This document shows, one piece after another, positions 47,374 to 56,189 of a stretch of DNA of 64,000 nucleotides. Location: the NCBI RefSeq assembly GCF_002019645.1, contig NZ_KV917374.1, positions 2,740,696-2,804,695 on the forward strand, in the 5' to 3' direction. Every line of letters starts with the position of its first letter. Position 1 is the stretch's first letter. The position numbers and the translations under genes were made by a program. This DNA comes from Litchfieldia alkalitelluris (GTDB lineage: Bacteria > Bacillota > Bacilli > Bacillales > Bacillaceae_L). The notes below the pieces were generated by a model. It saw nothing but the letters and a program-made list of their open reading frames with translations, did no database searches and was not told where the DNA came from.

Positions 47374-48192
47374 ATGCAGGACATCATTTCGAAAATAACC
47401 AATTTTAAGAAGCTTATTATAGAGGAGCTTAACCATACATATTTAACAAAACATTTAAATTCTCCTGTAATAGATGAAGACAAGCTTCTTTTGTTATATA
47501 CAATATTTGAAGAAATAGAAATTGGCGAGAGCGAAATTGAACAATATGCTTTAGCAACGATGCTTATCCAACTAGCCCTTGATACACATGATCAGGTTAA
47601 AACAAGATCAGTTAATCAATCAAATGAACTACTTGAAAATCAGTTAACAGTATTAGCTGGTGATTATTTTAGTGGTTTATATTATTCTTTTTTAGCCAGA
47701 ATAGGTGAGATTGGACTTGTTCGATCTTTGGCAGAGGGTACAAAGGAAGTAAATGAACAAAAAATAAAACTCTACCAAGGTGACTTGAAAAAAATTGACG
47801 CAATACTGAATTGTATAGAGTTGATAGAAGCTACACTTCTCAAAAAGGTAACCAAGTACTTTCATTTATCAAAATGGGATACGTTTATTTCAAAGTTTCT
47901 TCTATTAAAGCGGTTAGTAAATGAACGAGAAGCTTATTATCAAGGTAACCAATCAATTGTCGTTAATCTTGTGAAAAATATTATTAACGTTCGACCTGAA
48001 GCTAATCATACGGTGTCAAAAAGCAATGATGGTGTGTTACTATCTCTTGATTTGCAGATTTCGAATTTAAAAGAGTATTTAGTTAATTTTTTGACACAAG
48101 AACCGTCAATAAATAAAGTGCTACAGGAAAGAGTTCAGGACTTAGTTGATACTAAAACAGAACAGTACACAACTTTTAAATACAAAGGGTAA
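47374..48192 (+). CDS. hepS: Heptaprenyl diphosphate synthase component 1
   Basis: HepS is the small, non-catalytic subunit of the enzyme that makes the C35 side chain of menaquinone-7. It is 272 residues, helical, with the family blocks QLALDTHDQV and LAGDYFSGLYYSFLARIGEIGLVRSLAEGTKEVNE. It lacks the DDxxD motifs, as expected; these are in HepT, two genes on. ATG 47374 with AGGGTG upstream. Confidence 0.92.
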   Translation: MQDIISKITNFKKLIIEELNHTYLTKHLNSPVIDEDKLLLLYTIFEEIEIGESEIEQYALATMLIQLALDTHDQVKTRSVNQSNELLENQLTVLAGDYFSGLYYSFLARIGEIGLVRSLAEGTKEVNEQKIKLYQGDLKKIDAILNCIELIEATLLKKVTKYFHLSKWDTFISKFLLLKRLVNEREAYYQGNQSIVVNLVKNIINVRPEANHTVSKSNDGVLLSLDLQISNLKEYLVNFLTQEPSINKVLQERVQDLVDTKTEQYTTFKYKG

Positions 48193-48318
48193 TTTATTCA
48201 TCAATAGAGTAGTTTCCATGTTGCTGTTAAGGATATTAAATCAAGGTGTTTTTAGCCAACGTAATAAATAATCATTAGTAGAGTTCATTGAATATGGGTT
48301 GTAGAGGAAGGGTAAGAA

Positions 48319-49023
48319 ATGGGACAATCAAAAGAGGAACGTGTACATCATGTGTTTGAAAGCATCTACAAGAATTATGATAAAATGAATTCAGTCATTA
48401 GTTTTCAACAGCATAAAGCATGGCGGAAGGATACGATGAAAAGGATGAATGTCCAAAAAGGACAGGCTGCCTTGGATGTTTGCTGTGGTACAGCTGATTG
48501 GACAATTGCGCTTGCGGACGCTGTTGGTTCAAGTGGTAAGGTGTGTGGCCTTGACTTCAGTAAAAATATGCTGAAGATAGGTGAAAAGAAGGTCAAAGAT
48601 TTAAATTTGAAAAATGTTACCCTTGTTCATGGAAATGCAATGGAACTTCCTTTTGAGGATAATTCCTTTGATTTTGTAACAATTGGATTTGGGCTAAGAA
48701 ATGTACCTGATTATAAACAGGTACTTAAAGAAATGCATCGAGTCGTAAAGCCGGGTGGAAAAGTTGTATGCTTAGAAACATCACAGCCAACATTATTCGG
48801 ATTTAGACAAGTTTATTATTTCTATTTTAAATTTATAATGCCTCTTTTTGGGAAAATTTTTGCTAAAAGCTACAAGGAATATTCATGGCTTCAAGAATCA
48901 GCTAGAGACTTTCCGGGAATGAATGAACTAGCAGATCTCTTCAGAGAAGCTGGGCTTAAGGATGTTGAGGTCAAGCCCTATACAGGTGGAGTAGCAGCTA
49001 TGCACTTAGGTTACAAGAAATAA
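48319..49023 (+). CDS. menG: Demethylmenaquinone methyltransferase
   Basis: MenG (UbiE family) makes the last step of menaquinone, adding a methyl group from S-adenosylmethionine. Family motifs: [20 protein letters not shown] site [41 protein letters not shown], and [16 protein letters not shown]. 234 residues. Between hepS and hepT, the normal place in bacilli. Shine-Dalgarno GAGGAAGGG. Confidence 0.96.
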   Translation: MGQSKEERVHHVFESIYKNYDKMNSVISFQQHKAWRKDTMKRMNVQKGQAALDVCCGTADWTIALADAVGSSGKVCGLDFSKNMLKIGEKKVKDLNLKNVTLVHGNAMELPFEDNSFDFVTIGFGLRNVPDYKQVLKEMHRVVKPGGKVVCLETSQPTLFGFRQVYYFYFKFIMPLFGKIFAKSYKEYSWLQESARDFPGMNELADLFREAGLKDVEVKPYTGGVAAMHLGYKK

Positions 49024-49078
49024 TAGAAGAGATATGAAGTTAAAGATCCTTCTTAAAGTTAGTTAAGGTGAAAAGTAC

Positions 49079-50041
49079 ATGAAACTAAAAATGATGTATT
49101 CTTTTTTAAATTCAGATATAAGTGTTATCGAAAAAGAGCTTGAAGCGACTGTTCAAGCTGATCATCCGATACTTAGGCAAGCAGGAGTTGATTTGCTTCA
49201 AGCGGGTGGAAAAAGGCTTCGCCCCGTATTCGTCTTATTAGCAGGGAAATATGGTGACTATGATATTCATACGATTAAGAACGTAGCAGTCGCTCTTGAG
49301 CTAATTCACATGGCCTCTTTAGTTCATGATGATGTCATTGACGATGCTGAGCTTCGTCGGGGAAAACCTACGATTAAAGCAAAGTATGATAACAGGATTG
49401 CCATGTATACAGGTGACTATCTGTTTGCTCGAGCTCTAGAATTAATGACCCAAATGCAAGATCCAAAAGCCCATAAAATTTTGTCACATACGATGGTTGA
49501 ATTATGTATTGGTGAAATTGAGCAAATCAAGGATAAATATAACTATAATCAAAATCTCCGAAATTATTTAAGGAGAATTAAAAGAAAAACAGCTTTGTTG
49601 ATAGCAGTTAGCTGCCAACTAGGTGCGATTGCGACAGACGTATCCGAGGAGATCCAAAGAAAGCTATTTTTATTTGGATATTATGTTGGTATGGCATTTC
49701 AGATTACAGATGATATTCTTGACTTTACCGCTACAGAGGAAGAATTGGGTAAACCAGCAGGAAGCGATTTATTACAAGGGAATATAACATTACCTGTTTT
49801 ACTTGCAATGCAAGACAAAGAATTACGTGCAAAAATAATTAGTGTCACAAGTACAACCTCTGTAAAAGAAATTCAGCCTATTATTTCAGCAATCAATTCT
49901 TCGAATGCAATCAATCAGTCATTAGAATTAAGTGATTTATACCTCAGAAAAGCATATTCTATTTTAGAAGAACTTCCAAAAAACAAATCAACAAGCACTT
50001 TGAATGCTATTGCTAAATACATAGGTAAGAGGAAATTTTGA
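49079..50041 (+). CDS. hepT: Heptaprenyl diphosphate synthase component 2
   Basis: HepT is the catalytic prenyltransferase subunit. First aspartate-rich motif VHDDVIDDAELRRG, second TDDILDFTATEEELGKPAGSD, with GGKRLRPVF and CIGEIEQ between. 320 residues. ATG at 49079 with AAGGTG upstream; an in-frame ATG at 49091 is possible. Acts with HepS. Confidence 0.95.
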   Translation: MKLKMMYSFLNSDISVIEKELEATVQADHPILRQAGVDLLQAGGKRLRPVFVLLAGKYGDYDIHTIKNVAVALELIHMASLVHDDVIDDAELRRGKPTIKAKYDNRIAMYTGDYLFARALELMTQMQDPKAHKILSHTMVELCIGEIEQIKDKYNYNQNLRNYLRRIKRKTALLIAVSCQLGAIATDVSEEIQRKLFLFGYYVGMAFQITDDILDFTATEEELGKPAGSDLLQGNITLPVLLAMQDKELRAKIISVTSTTSVKEIQPIISAINSSNAINQSLELSDLYLRKAYSILEELPKNKSTSTLNAIAKYIGKRKF

Positions 50042-50145
50042 TTATACAGTAGTTGACCAACTTAATTAATTAATGGTAATATTTTGGTTGGTTGGTCAAT
50101 TTTTGCCAGTCGGATTCATACATAACTTTTATGGGGTGGAGAATG

Positions 50146-50592
50146 ATGGAAAAGACTTTTTTAATGGTAAAACCAGATGGGGTACAGAGACAACTGATTG
50201 GGGAGATTATTTCTAGATTTGAAAGAAAGGGCTTTCAAATGGTGGGTGGTAAGCTTATGACTATCTCGGTTGATCTTGCAAAAGAACACTATGGTGAGCA
50301 TAGCGAAAGACCATTTTTTAAAGACTTGGTGGGCTTTATTACATCAGGCCCTGTTTTTGCAATGATTTGGCAAGGGGAAAATGTTATTGCAACTTCAAGG
50401 AAAATGATGGGAGTAACAAATCCAAAGGATGCAGATCCAGGTACAATTCGAGGAGATTTTGGACTAACAGTAGGAAAAAATATTATTCATGGTTCTGATT
50501 CTCCAGAAAGTGCTGTTCGTGAAATTCAGCTATTTTTCACGGCAGAAGAACAACAAGAGTATTCGAAACTACTAAACGAATGGATTTATTAA
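50146..50592 (+). CDS. ndk: Nucleoside diphosphate kinase
   Basis: Ndk balances nucleoside triphosphates by a phospho-histidine relay. It has [51 protein letters not shown] and the active-site histidine in [10 protein letters not shown]. 148 residues from the ATG at 50146; the frame is open upstream to 50092 and there is a second ATG at 50143. Lies between hepT and cheR, as in B. subtilis. Confidence 0.96.
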   Translation: MEKTFLMVKPDGVQRQLIGEIISRFERKGFQMVGGKLMTISVDLAKEHYGEHSERPFFKDLVGFITSGPVFAMIWQGENVIATSRKMMGVTNPKDADPGTIRGDFGLTVGKNIIHGSDSPESAVREIQLFFTAEEQQEYSKLLNEWIY

Positions 50593-50617
50593 ATTAAAAA
50601 ATCGATATTTAAATGAA

Positions 50618-50660
50618 AAAGTGCCGTGGTATGAAGTAAATGTATCAGGCACTTTGTTTT
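50618..50660 (+). terminator. Intrinsic terminator after ndk
   Basis: AAAGTGCC and GGCACTTT pair across a 22-nt loop and are followed by GTTTT. Confidence 0.75.
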
Positions 50661-50723
50661 ACTAAATCTGCATTCTTTTCTGAGAATGCTTTAAAAAAGA
50701 ACAATTGAGATCAGGAGCAAATC

Positions 50724-51497
50724 ATGGAAGAAGATTATATCGAATTTATAAAAAAGGTGAAAAGTAAAACTGGTATAGATTTATCTCTCTATAAAGAAGC
50801 TCAGATGAAAAGAAGGCTTTCTTCATTATATGAAAAAAGAGGTTTTACGAATTTTAAGGAATTTTACGCTGGAATAAATAGTGATCAAAAACTATTACTT
50901 GAGTTTTTAGATAGAATGACAATCAATGTTTCAGAATTCTATCGAAACGGAAAAAGGTGGGAAGTTATTGAGGAAAAGATTATCCCCAATCTATTAAAGC
51001 GTAATAGTACAATCAAGGTCTGGAGTGCGGCCTGTTCTACGGGAGAAGAACCTTATACGCTTTCTATGATCCTTTCTAAGTTTATGCCAATGAACAAAGT
51101 CTCGGTGCTTGCGACTGACATCGATGAGAATGCAATTGCTCGTGCGAAACTTGGTCTGTATCCAGAACGCTCCTTAAAAGAGGTTCCAGATTCGATGAAA
51201 AGGAAATTTTTCTCTATAGATGATCAACTCTACAGGATAAGTGATGACCTAAAAAGGACTGTTACCTTTAAAAAACATAATTTATTAGCAGATGCATTTG
51301 AAAGTAAATTTGATTTAATTGTTTGTAGAAACGTCCTTATTTACTTTACAGACGAGGCGAAAAATCAGCTTTATCATAAGTTTAGTAATTCCTTAAAGCA
51401 GGATGGAATTTTATTTGTTGGCAGTACGGAACAAATCTTTACTCCGAGTTTATATGGACTTGAAACTGAGGACACTTTCATCTATAGAAAAAAATAA
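50724..51497 (+). CDS. cheR: Chemotaxis protein methyltransferase CheR
   Basis: CheR methylates glutamates of chemoreceptors for adaptation. N-terminal helical domain (about 1-75), then the SAM-binding domain with [33 protein letters not shown] and [13 protein letters not shown]. 257 residues, family length. ATG at 50724 with AGGAGC upstream. In B. subtilis aroF follows directly; here a 1.6-kb repeat island comes between. Confidence 0.95.
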   Translation: MEEDYIEFIKKVKSKTGIDLSLYKEAQMKRRLSSLYEKRGFTNFKEFYAGINSDQKLLLEFLDRMTINVSEFYRNGKRWEVIEEKIIPNLLKRNSTIKVWSAACSTGEEPYTLSMILSKFMPMNKVSVLATDIDENAIARAKLGLYPERSLKEVPDSMKRKFFSIDDQLYRISDDLKRTVTFKKHNLLADAFESKFDLIVCRNVLIYFTDEAKNQLYHKFSNSLKQDGILFVGSTEQIFTPSLYGLETEDTFIYRKK

Positions 51498-51505
51498 CTT
51501 TTTAA

Positions 51506-51533
51506 GCTCATCATCTAGGTGAGTTTTTTTATT
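51506..51533 (+). terminator. Intrinsic terminator after cheR
   Basis: AGCTCATC and GGTGAGTT pair around ATCTA and are followed by T. Confidence 0.65.
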
Positions 51534-51563
51534 TCACTTTTTATAAGTCTACCCAAAAGAAAA

Positions 51564-51712
51564 GCGGAAGGCGCTCGTTCATCGGCGACAGGCATAAGAC
51601 AAGCCGGCTAGAAGGTTGTTCTTTAACCTTCTAGATGGATTGACTTATGACCCAGAGCCGATAGCGCCTGAAGCTAGACACTAAGCTAAGTATAATTTTT
51701 CATCCTCCATGG
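51564..51712. repeat. Dispersed repeat A, copy 2
   Basis: Same element as at 26839: GCGGAAGGCGCTCGTTCATCG at the start, AGAAGGTT/AACCTTCT in the middle, GAGCCGATAGCGCCTGAAGC near the end, then the shared AT-rich tail. Both copies have the same orientation and both are followed by repeat-B sequence and then the 52-bp hairpin array. Confidence 0.88.
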
Positions 51713-51741
51713 TGCTAATTTTAATTAGCATAGAAGTCTAC

Positions 51742-51989
51742 CCTGAAAATATCTTAGTTAGAGGAGTTCCATGAGCTGCGATCCACTTGCTCTCCGCGGG
51801 GTGGTCCGTGAGCCTCCTCGTCGCTTCCCTGAGCTACTGCGGGGTCTCACGAGACCGCTAGATCCCGCAGGAGTCAGGTGGATCTCCGCTCATTCCACAC
51901 TGAGGAGGAAACATTTTCATTCACCATGGTGCTAAATACTCATTTAGCATGGATGTCTCCCCTGAAAATACCTAGGTTGGCGAGTTCCA
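51742..51989. repeat. Dispersed repeat B, copy 2 (left flank of array)
   Basis: Full-length repeat B. The segment 51767-51970 is matched by 52532-52735 with only two differences that I can count over 204 bp, so the two flank the hairpin array as a long direct repeat. Confidence 0.9.
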
Positions 51990-52016
51990 TTCCCTTACTA
52001 ATGCCCAAAGTCTAAG

Positions 52017-52392
52017 AAAGGGAGTGAACGGAGTTGTTTGATTCCATTTCTCATGCCCAAAGCGCAACAAAGGGAATGAAAAGAGTTGTTTGATTCCCTT
52101 TCTCATGCCCAGAGCCCAACAAAGGGAATGAAAAGCGTTGTTTCATCCCCTTTCTCATGACCAAAGCCCAACAAAGGGAATGAAAAGAGTTGTTTGATTC
52201 CCTTTCTCATGCCCGAAGCCCAACAAAGGGAATGAAAAGAGTTGTTTGATTCCCTTTCTCATGCCCAAAGCCCAACAAAGGGAATGAAAAGCATTGTTTG
52301 ATTCCCTTTCTCATGCCCAAAGCCCAACAAAGGGAATGAAAAGCATTGTTTGATTCCCTTTCTCATGCCCAGAGCCTATGAAAGGGAATGAA
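52017..52392. repeat. Tandem array of 8 hairpin units, 52-bp period (second locus)
   Basis: AAAGGG starts at 52017, 52069, 52121, 52173, 52225, 52277, 52329 and 52381, exactly 52 bp apart. The inverted repeat AAAGGGAAT/ATTCCCTTT is the same as in the array at 27043. The linker here is mostly CTCATGCCCAAAGCCCAAC, so the two loci have diverged in the linker and homogenised within each array. The outer units are the most degenerate. Confidence 0.95.
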
Positions 52393-52506
52393 TGATATTC
52401 GAGACCGAAAGATCAGTAGTTGTCTAGTTGCTCTCCCCTCCACACTGAGTGAACAAAACATTTTCATTCTCCATAGTGCGAATATTAAATTTGCACGGGT
52501 GTCTAC

Positions 52507-52735
52507 CCTGAAAATAACTTTGGTTGTGGAGTTCCATGAGCTGCGATCCACTTGCTTTCCGCGGGGTGGTCCGTGAGCCTCCTCGTCGCTTCCCTGAGCT
52601 CCTGCGGGGTCTCACGAGACCGCTAGATCCCGCAGGAGTCAGGTGGATCTCCGCTCATTCCACACTGAGGAGGAAACATTTTCATTCACCATGGTGCTAA
52701 ATACTCATTTAGCATGGATGTCTCCCCTGAAAATA
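52507..52735. repeat. Dispersed repeat B, copy 3 (right flank of array)
   Basis: Near-identical to copy 2 from TTCCATGAGCTGCG to CTCCCCTGAAAATA and in the same orientation. Its left edge CCTGAAAATAACTTTGG differs from copy 2. It runs directly into copy 4, sharing the CCTGAAAATA edge. Confidence 0.9.
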
Positions 52736-52952
52736 ACCAAGGTAAGTGAGTTGCATTCGCTGTGTACCAATCGCTTTCCACGGGGCGGTTCGTGAGCCGC
52801 CTCGTCACTTTTGGCTCCTGCGGAGTCTCACGCTGACCGCATATCTCGCCGGAGTCGAGTGGCTCTCCGCTCATTCTACACTGAAGAGTAAACATTTTCA
52901 TTCTCCATGTACAAATGGTCGTTTTCATAAGGAAAAATACCCCTAGGTTTAT
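52726..52952. repeat. Dispersed repeat B, copy 4 (diverged)
   Basis: A third, more diverged tandem unit of repeat B with CGCTTTCCACGGGGCGG, GGCTCCTGCGGAGTCTCACG and AAACATTTTCATTCTCCATG. It shares the edge with copy 3, suggesting growth by recombination at the CCTGAAAATA edges. The remaining 52953-53169 is the AT-rich upstream region of aroF. Confidence 0.85.
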
Positions 52953-53169
52953 GAAGTACTAATTTTCTTTCCTCTATATTCAGTTTCAATAGGATTTCAA
53001 TTAAGAGATTATTAATATAAAATAAATAGCAAAATAAAATAGAATGTGAAAGAATAATTGATTAATTTCGGAAGAATTTATCAGTTTTTTCAAAAATATT
53101 CTACTCGTATACACATTTGTGTGATATATTGATACATAATTGCTTTAAAGTCATGAAGGGGGATATAAA

Positions 53170-54342
53170 ATGAGGTACTTAACCGCAGGAGAATCACATG
53201 GTCCACAATTAACAACGATACTAGAAGGAGTACCGGCTGGACTTAGTATAACACATGATGATATAGATATAGAGCTTGCACGTCGCCAGAAAGGACATGG
53301 TCGTGGAAGAAGAATGCAAATAGAAAAAGACCAAGTCCAAATTTTAAGCGGTGTAAGACATGGTAAATCATTAGGCTCGCCAATTGCACTTGTTGTCGAA
53401 AATAGAGACTGGACTCATTGGACGAAAATTATGGGTGCTGAGCCATTAGAAGATGGTACAGAAGACGAAGTGAAACGGAAAATCTCACGCCCGCGTCCAG
53501 GTCATGCTGATCTGAATGGTGCGATAAAATATGGTCATAGAGACATGCGAAATGTATTAGAGAGATCATCCGCTCGAGAAACAACGGTCCGAGTTGCTGC
53601 TGGAGCTGTTGCAAAAAAGTTATTAGCAGAATTAGGGATTAAAGTAGCAGGTCATGTAATTGAAATAGGTGGGATCAAGGCTAAGCAGATTCCTTACAAA
53701 GAATTAACAGAACTACAAGAAGTAACCGAGGCTTCGCCTGTTCGTACTTTCGATAAAAAAGTGGAGCAACAAATGATGGATGCAATTGATGAGGCGAAGA
53801 AAAACGGAGATTCTATTGGTGGGATTGTGGAAGTAATCGTAGAAGGTATGCCTGCTGGTGTCGGAAGTTATGTCCATTATGATCGAAAACTTGATGCTAA
53901 ACTTGCTGCAGCTGTCATGAGTATTAATGCATTTAAGGGAGTAGAATTTGGGATTGGGTTTAAAGCTGCAGAAATACCAGGTAGTAAGGTTCATGATGAG
54001 ATTATTTGGGATGAGGAAAATGGATATACAAGAAGGACTAATAATTTAGGTGGATTAGAAGGTGGTATGACTACTGGAATGCCAATCGTAGTAAGAGGGG
54101 TTATGAAGCCTATTCCAACATTATATAAACCTTTAAATAGTGTAGATATAGAGACAAAGGAAGTATTTGCAGCTAGTATCGAAAGATCAGATAGCTGTGC
54201 TGTTCCTGCTGCAAGTGTAGTTGCAGAAGCGGTAATTGCTTGGGAGATTGCATCGGCAATCGTTGAGCAGTTTGGGCAGGACCGAATGGATTTACTATTG
54301 AAAAATTTGAATGACAGTCGTGAGCATGCGAGGGGATTCTAA
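53170..54342 (+). CDS. aroF: Chorismate synthase
   Basis: This is the last step of the shikimate pathway, converting EPSP to chorismate with reduced FMN. Motifs: AGESHGP at the start, [42 protein letters not shown] and [16 protein letters not shown]. 390 residues. aroF is the B. subtilis name (aroC in E. coli). ATG 53170 with AAGGGGG. First gene of the aromatic supraoperon; its stop codon abuts the aroB start. Confidence 0.97.
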   Translation: MRYLTAGESHGPQLTTILEGVPAGLSITHDDIDIELARRQKGHGRGRRMQIEKDQVQILSGVRHGKSLGSPIALVVENRDWTHWTKIMGAEPLEDGTEDEVKRKISRPRPGHADLNGAIKYGHRDMRNVLERSSARETTVRVAAGAVAKKLLAELGIKVAGHVIEIGGIKAKQIPYKELTELQEVTEASPVRTFDKKVEQQMMDAIDEAKKNGDSIGGIVEVIVEGMPAGVGSYVHYDRKLDAKLAAAVMSINAFKGVEFGIGFKAAEIPGSKVHDEIIWDEENGYTRRTNNLGGLEGGMTTGMPIVVRGVMKPIPTLYKPLNSVDIETKEVFAASIERSDSCAVPAASVVAEAVIAWEIASAIVEQFGQDRMDLLLKNLNDSREHARGF

Positions 54343-55425
54343 ATGGAAGAACTTCAAATTAAGACCAATTCAAAGCAATATCCCTTACTAATTGGATCTA
54401 ATATTCTTACTGAACTTCCTAGTTTATTAAAGAAAATGAAGGGTAAAATTTCTAAAATAATGATAATTACTGATGATACCATCAGTAATTATCATTTGCA
54501 GTCTGTACTTGAAATTTTGGAACCTGTCTATAAGTTAACATCCTTTATTATACCAAGCGGAGAAAAAGCAAAATCATTTGACTACTTCTATCAATGTCAT
54601 ACACATGCATTAAAAGAGAAATTGGACCGATCGTCATTTGTGATTGCGCTAGGCGGAGGTGTTGTAGGAGATTTAGCAGGATTTGTAGCTGCTACATATA
54701 TGAGAGGTATTCCTTTTGTGCAAATTCCAACCACTCTTTTAGCGCATGACAGTGCAGTTGGTGGTAAGGTTGCTATCAACCACGAACTTGGTAAAAATAT
54801 GATTGGTGTCTTCTATCAACCTGAAGCGGTTGTTTATGATGTATCTTTGTTAAAAACACTACCTGAAGCGGAAATGCGATCTGGTTTTGCTGAGGTTATA
54901 AAGCATGCTCTTATTAAGGATGTGGATTTATATCATTGGCTCCAAAAAAATATCTTATCTATGTCGGATTTGCAGGAAAAGAAGTTAGAGCATGTTATTT
55001 TGCAAGGAATTAAAGTGAAAGCTGAAGTAGTTGCGGAAGATGAGTTTGAAACTGGTATTCGTGCCATCTTAAATTTCGGTCACACTTTAGGTCATGCAAT
55101 TGAGGCGGAATTAGGATATGGTAAGATTTCTCATGGTGATGCTGTGGCAGTTGGGATGCTATTTGCAATTCGTTTGAGTGAAAGACATTATAATGTTGAT
55201 CTTTTTCAATCATCTTTTATCACTTGGTTTGAAAGCTATGGTTATCCAACTAACGTATTGAAAGAGCTAAATCCAGATTTATTAATTGAACGAATGAAGC
55301 GAGATAAAAAATCTGTAGAAGATAAAATTCGAATGGTTTTGATGCGAGAAATAGGCTCTGTTGAAGTGGTTGAGGTTGAAGAATCATTAATAAGATTGTT
55401 GCTAGAGGAGGCTTGTCATGGTTAG
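54343..55425 (+). CDS. aroB: 3-dehydroquinate synthase
   Basis: AroB forms 3-dehydroquinate from DAHP with NAD and a metal. Motifs: IPSGEKAK, ALGGGVVGDLAGFVAATYMRG, PTTLLAHDSAVGGK, the zinc-site residues in FAEVIKHALI, and ILNFGHTLGHAIE, all intact. 360 residues. It starts at the next base after aroF and overlaps aroH by 8 nt. Confidence 0.97.
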   Translation: MEELQIKTNSKQYPLLIGSNILTELPSLLKKMKGKISKIMIITDDTISNYHLQSVLEILEPVYKLTSFIIPSGEKAKSFDYFYQCHTHALKEKLDRSSFVIALGGGVVGDLAGFVAATYMRGIPFVQIPTTLLAHDSAVGGKVAINHELGKNMIGVFYQPEAVVYDVSLLKTLPEAEMRSGFAEVIKHALIKDVDLYHWLQKNILSMSDLQEKKLEHVILQGIKVKAEVVAEDEFETGIRAILNFGHTLGHAIEAELGYGKISHGDAVAVGMLFAIRLSERHYNVDLFQSSFITWFESYGYPTNVLKELNPDLLIERMKRDKKSVEDKIRMVLMREIGSVEVVEVEESLIRLLLEEACHG

Positions 55426-55783
55426 GGGAATAAGAGGAGCTACAACAGTTAGTGACAATAATGCTGAAGAGATGATTACAGCTACATATGAACTACTAGA
55501 AAAAATGATATACGATAACAAAATTAGTGCTTCTAATGTTGCACAAGTTTTGATATCTGTAACAAAAGATATCGATGCTGTATTTCCGGCAGCTGCCCTT
55601 CGGAAATTTGAGGATTGGTCATATGTTCCAGTAATGTGTATGCAAGAAATACCTGTTCCAGGTTCGCTTGAGAAGTGTATTCGTGTGATGATGACAGTTA
55701 ATACAGATACAGATCAAGACCAAATTGAACACATTTATTTAAAGAATGCTACAGTATTACGCCCAGATCTAAATATAAAATAA
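55418..55783 (+). CDS. aroH: Chorismate mutase AroH
   Basis: AroH rearranges chorismate to prephenate for Phe and Tyr. It belongs to the AroH/trimeric class, with VRGIRGATTV at the N-terminus, VAQVLISVTKDIDAVFPAAALR, PVMCMQEIPVPGSLEKCIRVMM (with the catalytic Arg and Cys). 121 residues. Strong site GAGGAGG. Last gene before the trp leader. Confidence 0.96.
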   Translation: MVRGIRGATTVSDNNAEEMITATYELLEKMIYDNKISASNVAQVLISVTKDIDAVFPAAALRKFEDWSYVPVMCMQEIPVPGSLEKCIRVMMTVNTDTDQDQIEHIYLKNATVLRPDLNIK

Positions 55784-55803
55784 TTATAAGTTTCTGATTA
55801 TTA

Positions 55804-55833
55804 TTGACAAATTTAGTGGAAATATAATACCAT
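55804..55833 (+). promoter_or_regulatory. Probable trp promoter (spacing unusual)
   Basis: A perfect TTGACA lies at 55804. TATAAT at 55823 is only 13 nt away, too short; TACCAT at 55828 has 18 nt and is the likelier -10. It sits just upstream of the TRAP-binding triplets and inside the normal distance for trp leader transcription. Confidence 0.5.
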
Positions 55834-55838
55834 ACAAG

Positions 55839-55982
55839 TAGTTAAGAGTAAGTTTAGAGTTTAGAAGAGTTTAAATTAAGAGTAGAGCTTAGGGTAGTCA
55901 AAGTATAGGTGCAAATATTAAGAGTATTGATATTGTATTATACTTTGTAGAGAATGAGTGAGTTTAGCTGAGGCGAGTTTAG
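55839..55982 (+). promoter_or_regulatory. trp leader TRAP-binding region, two clusters of (G/T)AG triplets
   Basis: Cluster 1 (55839-55897) has about nine to eleven TAG/GAG triplets, the last two inside TTAGGGTAG. Cluster 2 (55948-55982) has eight (TAG, GAG, GAG, GAG, TAG, GAG, GAG, TAG), mostly 5 nt apart, the ideal TRAP spacing. Between them CAAAGTATA (55899-55907) pairs with TATACTTTG (55939-55947). GGGTAG (55892-55897) is complementary to CTACCC (55999-56004), part of the terminator stem, so it can act as antiterminator; TRAP on cluster 1 would block it. Confidence 0.85.
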
Positions 55983-56000
55983 AATAAAAAAACAACTCCT

Positions 56001-56033
56001 ACCCAAAGACAAGTGTTTGTCTTTGGGTTTTTA
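56001..56033 (+). terminator. trp attenuator terminator
   Basis: ACCCAAAGACAA (56001-56012) and TTGTCTTTGGGT (56017-56028) form a perfect 12-bp stem with a 4-nt loop, followed by T. It lies after the TRAP region and before trpE. Mutually exclusive with the GGGTAG/CTACCC pairing. Confidence 0.95.
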
Positions 56034-56153
56034 TTATATAAGTTGCAAAGTCTTTATAAAGCTTTTTTTAGGATAGCTCAATGTTTAATTTTGATTTATC
56101 TTTTAGTATAGGCTTATAAAGAATAATTGCATTTGTATAAACACCTCCTAAAT

Positions 56154-56181
56154 CCTCATTCCCCATAGCTAATATGGAGGA
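56154..56181 (+). promoter_or_regulatory. Hairpin around the trpE ribosome site
   Basis: TCCCCATA and TATGGAGGA pair around GCTAA with one mismatch, so the trpE Shine-Dalgarno GGAGGAG sits in a local stem 9 nt before the ATG. This may add translational control on top of attenuation, as is known for TRAP in B. subtilis. Confidence 0.55.
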
Positions 56182-56189
56182 GTGATTAC

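Noticed and set aside
52363-52946. Several 60-80 residue frames in the repeat island
   Set aside because: They fall entirely inside dispersed repeat B, on both strands, and owe their length to its high GC content.
55804-55828. TTGACA with TATAAT as a normal trp promoter
   Set aside because: The spacing is only 13 nt, too short for sigma A; I kept TTGACA but paired it tentatively with TACCAT.
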